In this document: one piece after another, positions 60,815 through 64,000 of the stretch | How positions within the stretch are numbered: the stretch's first letter is position 1 | Layout: each line of letters starts with the position of its first letter | NCBI GenBank assembly: GCA_947493035.1 | Contig: CANLOW010000008.1 | Location: 1-64,000, forward strand | DNA length: 64,000 bases | Reading direction: 5' to 3' | Source: an uncultured Aquimarina sp. | Lineage (GTDB): Bacteria > Bacteroidota > Bacteroidia > Flavobacteriales > Flavobacteriaceae | Notes under the pieces: generated by a model | What the model was told of the DNA's origin: nothing | What the model saw: the letters and a program-made list of their open reading frames with translations, nothing else | Database searches by the model: none | Position numbers and translations under genes: made by a program

Positions 60815-62791
60815 ATGAAAGTATCAGTTTACAGCTTAATAATTTTATTAGCTATTTTATTTGCTAATTGTAATGATGTAGAAGATCGTCGTGAAGATGT
60901 TGTTAAAGATGACGATAAAAAAGAAATAGTCAACAAGGAGGTCCCTAAGCCTGTAGAAACAATTAATTGTGACTTTAACTTAACGATGCTTAAAGTCGGG
61001 GAAGAAAAAAATATCGACTGTATTATCGATTTGAAAGGTAATACTATTAACCTCGCTAACAATGTAATTTTAAGTTATGCTAATGGAGGAGATATAATTA
61101 ATGGGAGTATTAATTTTTCAGGGGATAAAAGTAAGATTGATGGAAGACTTTTAAATTCAACATTATCAATTAATGGAGAGGTTAGTCTTTTAGAAGATGT
61201 ATTTGTATTTAACCCATCTAGATGGGGGAATATCGTAGAAGGAAAAGTAAACTATGAAGTTGCTCTTGAAAATACTAAAGAGTTCGAACAGTTAATGTTT
61301 CGTATTAGTGATATCGGAGGGGAAACTTTTGAAGTAGATCAATTTGATGCTTTCTTTGAAATAGCAACGGTTACAAGTACAACAAGTGATCAGAATTTTA
61401 GGACTACCAAAGAAGCAATTAATTTGCCGTCTAATTTTCATTTAAAAATGTCTAGTAACACATATATAAGAATGTTTAATTCTATAACTGACGCTACTAA
61501 CGGTTCTTTAATGGCTGTGAGAGATGTTGATAATGTGAAAATTTCTGGGGGTAATCTTATAGGTGATGCATTAGAAAGAAAGTATAAAAGTGATAGTCCA
61601 GGAGAGGAAGGTGCACTATTGTTTTCTATTCATGCATCCCGTAATATTGAAGTAGATAATGTTCATTTTGAATACGGGTCTGCTGGTGGAATAACCATAT
61701 TTTCTTTAGGGTTTCCTTTCAATACGGACTATAACCCCACGGATGGTGTAGTTATTAAAAATTCAACTTTTGAAAATTTGAGACGTATGTCTACATCAGT
61801 AACTGATGGAAAGAATATAAAAATTATAGGTAATCGATATGTCAATACCGGTCAGCCTGTAGTTGAAGGCGATAATGGAGGTAATGTTGGGTATGCAATT
61901 AATTTAGAAACTTTTAGAAGAAGAGATGAAAATGGTGAATTATTAGAATTTCAAAGATTGAAAGGAGTAGAGATTAGGGATAATGTAGAGGAAAACAGCC
62001 GAATAGGTTTTTTGTTGGTATTGGGTTCTAGTGACGTGATAGCCGAAAATAACACTGCAGAGACTAGGATGTCATTTAACTTTAGTAATGGTGTAAGAGT
62101 TTTGAATAACAAGTTTATTGGAAGAAAATTAGCTAAAGAAAAATTTGCCATTTTTGGAGCAGGAGAGAGCAGTGAGTTTACTTTTGATAATGAAATAAGT
62201 GGGAATCGTATCACTGGTAATTACGGAACAGGAATTAGTTTATTAACTCAAAAATGTAAGGTTTTTGAGAATATAATTAAGAACAGTGAAGTAGGAATAC
62301 AATTAATCACTTCCAAGGAAGTTGAAATTAGTGATAATATACTTGATGTTAATAATATTGGTATTCTTTCTAATTTGACTTTTATAGATAAGGTTTCTAT
62401 AATTGAGAATATTATAGAGTCAAAAGGTTTTTATCTGAAGTTGACAAGTGTAAATCAAGAAGTAGCACATAATAATTTTCAAATTGATTTAGAGCGAAAT
62501 CAATTTGTTAATGATGCAAGCATTACAATATCAAATGTAAATGGATTAAACTTAAATAATAATGAAATTGAAGGGGGTATAAATTTGTCTACAGCTTCTA
62601 GTGTTAATATTACTTCTAATATTATAAAACCTAATGAGTCTAACGGGATATCTATAAGTGGATCTTATTCTGATACAAGCATTTTAGGTAACAAAATTTT
62701 TGAACCTACTGGTGCAGATAGATTTGAATGTATAAACAATACCTTAGAAGTCTCTTCAGGCATTACAATACTTAATAATGTTTGCAACTGA
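60815..62791 (+). CDS. Right-handed parallel beta-helix lipoprotein
   Basis: Lipobox ILFANCND; repeated beta-helix coils (NIKIIGNRYVN, VEISDNILDVNNIGILSN, LNNNEIEGG). Confidence 0.8.
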   Translation: MKVSVYSLIILLAILFANCNDVEDRREDVVKDDDKKEIVNKEVPKPVETINCDFNLTMLKVGEEKNIDCIIDLKGNTINLANNVILSYANGGDIINGSINFSGDKSKIDGRLLNSTLSINGEVSLLEDVFVFNPSRWGNIVEGKVNYEVALENTKEFEQLMFRISDIGGETFEVDQFDAFFEIATVTSTTSDQNFRTTKEAINLPSNFHLKMSSNTYIRMFNSITDATNGSLMAVRDVDNVKISGGNLIGDALERKYKSDSPGEEGALLFSIHASRNIEVDNVHFEYGSAGGITIFSLGFPFNTDYNPTDGVVIKNSTFENLRRMSTSVTDGKNIKIIGNRYVNTGQPVVEGDNGGNVGYAINLETFRRRDENGELLEFQRLKGVEIRDNVEENSRIGFLLVLGSSDVIAENNTAETRMSFNFSNGVRVLNNKFIGRKLAKEKFAIFGAGESSEFTFDNEISGNRITGNYGTGISLLTQKCKVFENIIKNSEVGIQLITSKEVEISDNILDVNNIGILSNLTFIDKVSIIENIIESKGFYLKLTSVNQEVAHNNFQIDLERNQFVNDASITISNVNGLNLNNNEIEGGINLSTASSVNITSNIIKPNESNGISISGSYSDTSILGNKIFEPTGADRFECINNTLEVSSGITILNNVCN

Positions 62792-62902
62792 ATTAAAATA
62801 AGCAAATTCACATGTTATTTTTGAGTTGCAGTTAGTAGTAGTAGATTAAATCTCAATTAGATCTTTTGGTTTTAGAAATGAATAAGAGATAGTTAAAATT
62901 AA

Positions 62903-62934
62903 TAAGCCTCACTGTTTTTAAATAGCGAGGCTTA
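62903..62934. terminator. Hairpin, possible terminator
   Basis: TAAGCCTC / GAGGCTTA. Confidence 0.5.
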
Positions 62935-63061
62935 ATAGTTAGGTAATTACGTGTTTTTAGATTCTTTTGATTAAAATAAATACATTTAAATAGGTATTTG
63001 TTAGTAACTAACTATTTGAAAGATTCAATATTTGAATTCAGTATACTGATTTAGTAAGACT

Positions 63062-63802
63062 CTAGTCTTTAATTATTTTAAAGGTTTCAGTAGCGGTACT
63101 ATCTTGTATAGTTATGAAATACATCCCAGAAGAAAAACTTTCTAAGTTGATGCTTTCAGTATTGTTAGTAGTTAACAATAATTTGCCATAAATATCGAAT
63201 ACTTGTACCTGTTCAATATTCTTTACAAATTCTACATATCCTTCAGTCGGGTTAGGACTAGCTAGATAAGTAGGTGAATTTTCTAAGACTTCAGTAGCAG
63301 ATAATGTCCCCCCTAGAGTAACTGTTAGTTCAAGAGGAATGACAGATGCATCAACAGTTCCCACTCCAGTGTTTTTCATGCGTAGCCTATACGTTGTCTC
63401 AGGAGGTAATTCTGATGATAATACTGATGGCATTCTAACATTAAAAATTACTCTGCTTGTGCCGTTAAAAATTTGTGTCATATTACTTTGAAATATAATT
63501 TTTTGCTCAGGTACATCATTAGGGTTGTTAACGTTGCTTTCATTTACCTCATGCACTTGTAACATGACTTCTGCAAAATTTATCATAAAGAATTCCCCGT
63601 TAATTTCAACATCAGGGATGTTTGCAAAAAATGTTATGTCAAAGGCCATAACTTCGTTAGGTTCTCCTTCTAAAGTTGTAGCTTCTGAGAAAGAGGTTGA
63701 TATTTCTCCATTAGGACCTGTTGTGGTATTTCCTTGAGCTATAGCTGTTACAGATAGTAAAGCTAATAAGTAATTGAATATATGTCGATAAAATGTTTTC
63801 AT
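63062..63802 (-). CDS. Secreted protein with T9SS type A C-terminal sorting domain
   Basis: Signal peptide; C-terminal YLASPNPTEGYVEFVKNIEQVQVFDIYGKLL..LESFSSGMYFITIQD. Confidence 0.8.
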   Translation of the reverse strand: MKTFYRHIFNYLLALLSVTAIAQGNTTTGPNGEISTSFSEATTLEGEPNEVMAFDITFFANIPDVEINGEFFMINFAEVMLQVHEVNESNVNNPNDVPEQKIIFQSNMTQIFNGTSRVIFNVRMPSVLSSELPPETTYRLRMKNTGVGTVDASVIPLELTVTLGGTLSATEVLENSPTYLASPNPTEGYVEFVKNIEQVQVFDIYGKLLLTTNNTESINLESFSSGMYFITIQDSTATETFKIIKD

Positions 63803-63820
63803 TTCGATTAAGTTTTAATT

Positions 63821-64000
63821 TTAAAATCTACCAAAAGAGGTATTTCCTGCTGTAGATAAGTTCTTTTCCCTATCGCTTCTGCTATTTCCGTTTACGATTT
63901 TAATTTTAGATGTATCATTACCGCTTAAAATAGGTGCGGTTTCGTCTTGTATAATTCGTGCTCTAAACGAAATGAAGCCATTACTAGGTAACCTAAGAGA
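63821..64000 (-). CDS. Partial CDS running off the window edge (C-terminus only)
   Basis: Reading frame ending ..SLRLPSNGFISFRARIIQDETAPILSGNDTSKIKIVNGNSRSDREKNLSTAGNTSFGRF*. Confidence 0.55.
   Translation of the reverse strand, partial: SLRLPSNGFISFRARIIQDETAPILSGNDTSKIKIVNGNSRSDREKNLSTAGNTSFGRF

Overview
The window is a low-GC chromosomal segment from a Bacteroidota/Flavobacteriia-like genome. Lineage indicators are the gliding genes gldB/gldC, SusC/SusD proteins, T9SS C-terminal sorting domains and TAnnTTTG-type promoter boxes. Most of it is housekeeping: der, truA, metX/metZ behind a SAM-I-like riboswitch, rlmN, a polyprenyl synthetase, dnaG, nadE, gldB/gldC, cinA, recG, ribF, pth, rplY, prs, tRNA-Leu(CAA), a Nif3-like gene and lpxK. 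There are four accessory islands. (1) About 4.6-14.5 kb, all on the minus strand: hypothetical protein, TPR/HisKA_2 histidine kinase, repeat-flanked RHH/PIN toxin-antitoxin cassette, LytTR response regulator, SusC, SusD. (2) A large T9SS-secreted DUF5060-type carbohydrate-active protein. (3) An operon of small CxxC protein, glycosyltransferase and ECF sigma factor, in which the sigma factor seems to lack a canonical start codon. (4) Three different cryptochrome/photolyase-family genes plus a DUF2256 gene. I see no CRISPR array, prophage, transposase or rRNA. The observations I rate highest are the apparent TAATT (ATT) start of the ECF sigma gene, the two-component pair split by a repeat-flanked TA cassette upstream of SusCD, a MITE-like palindromic element at 14.24-14.43 kb, an 11-copy perfect heptamer repeat, the photolyase trio, and a lipoprotein with three repeats of a 4-Cys domain. 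Family names come from reading the translations; no database search was run.
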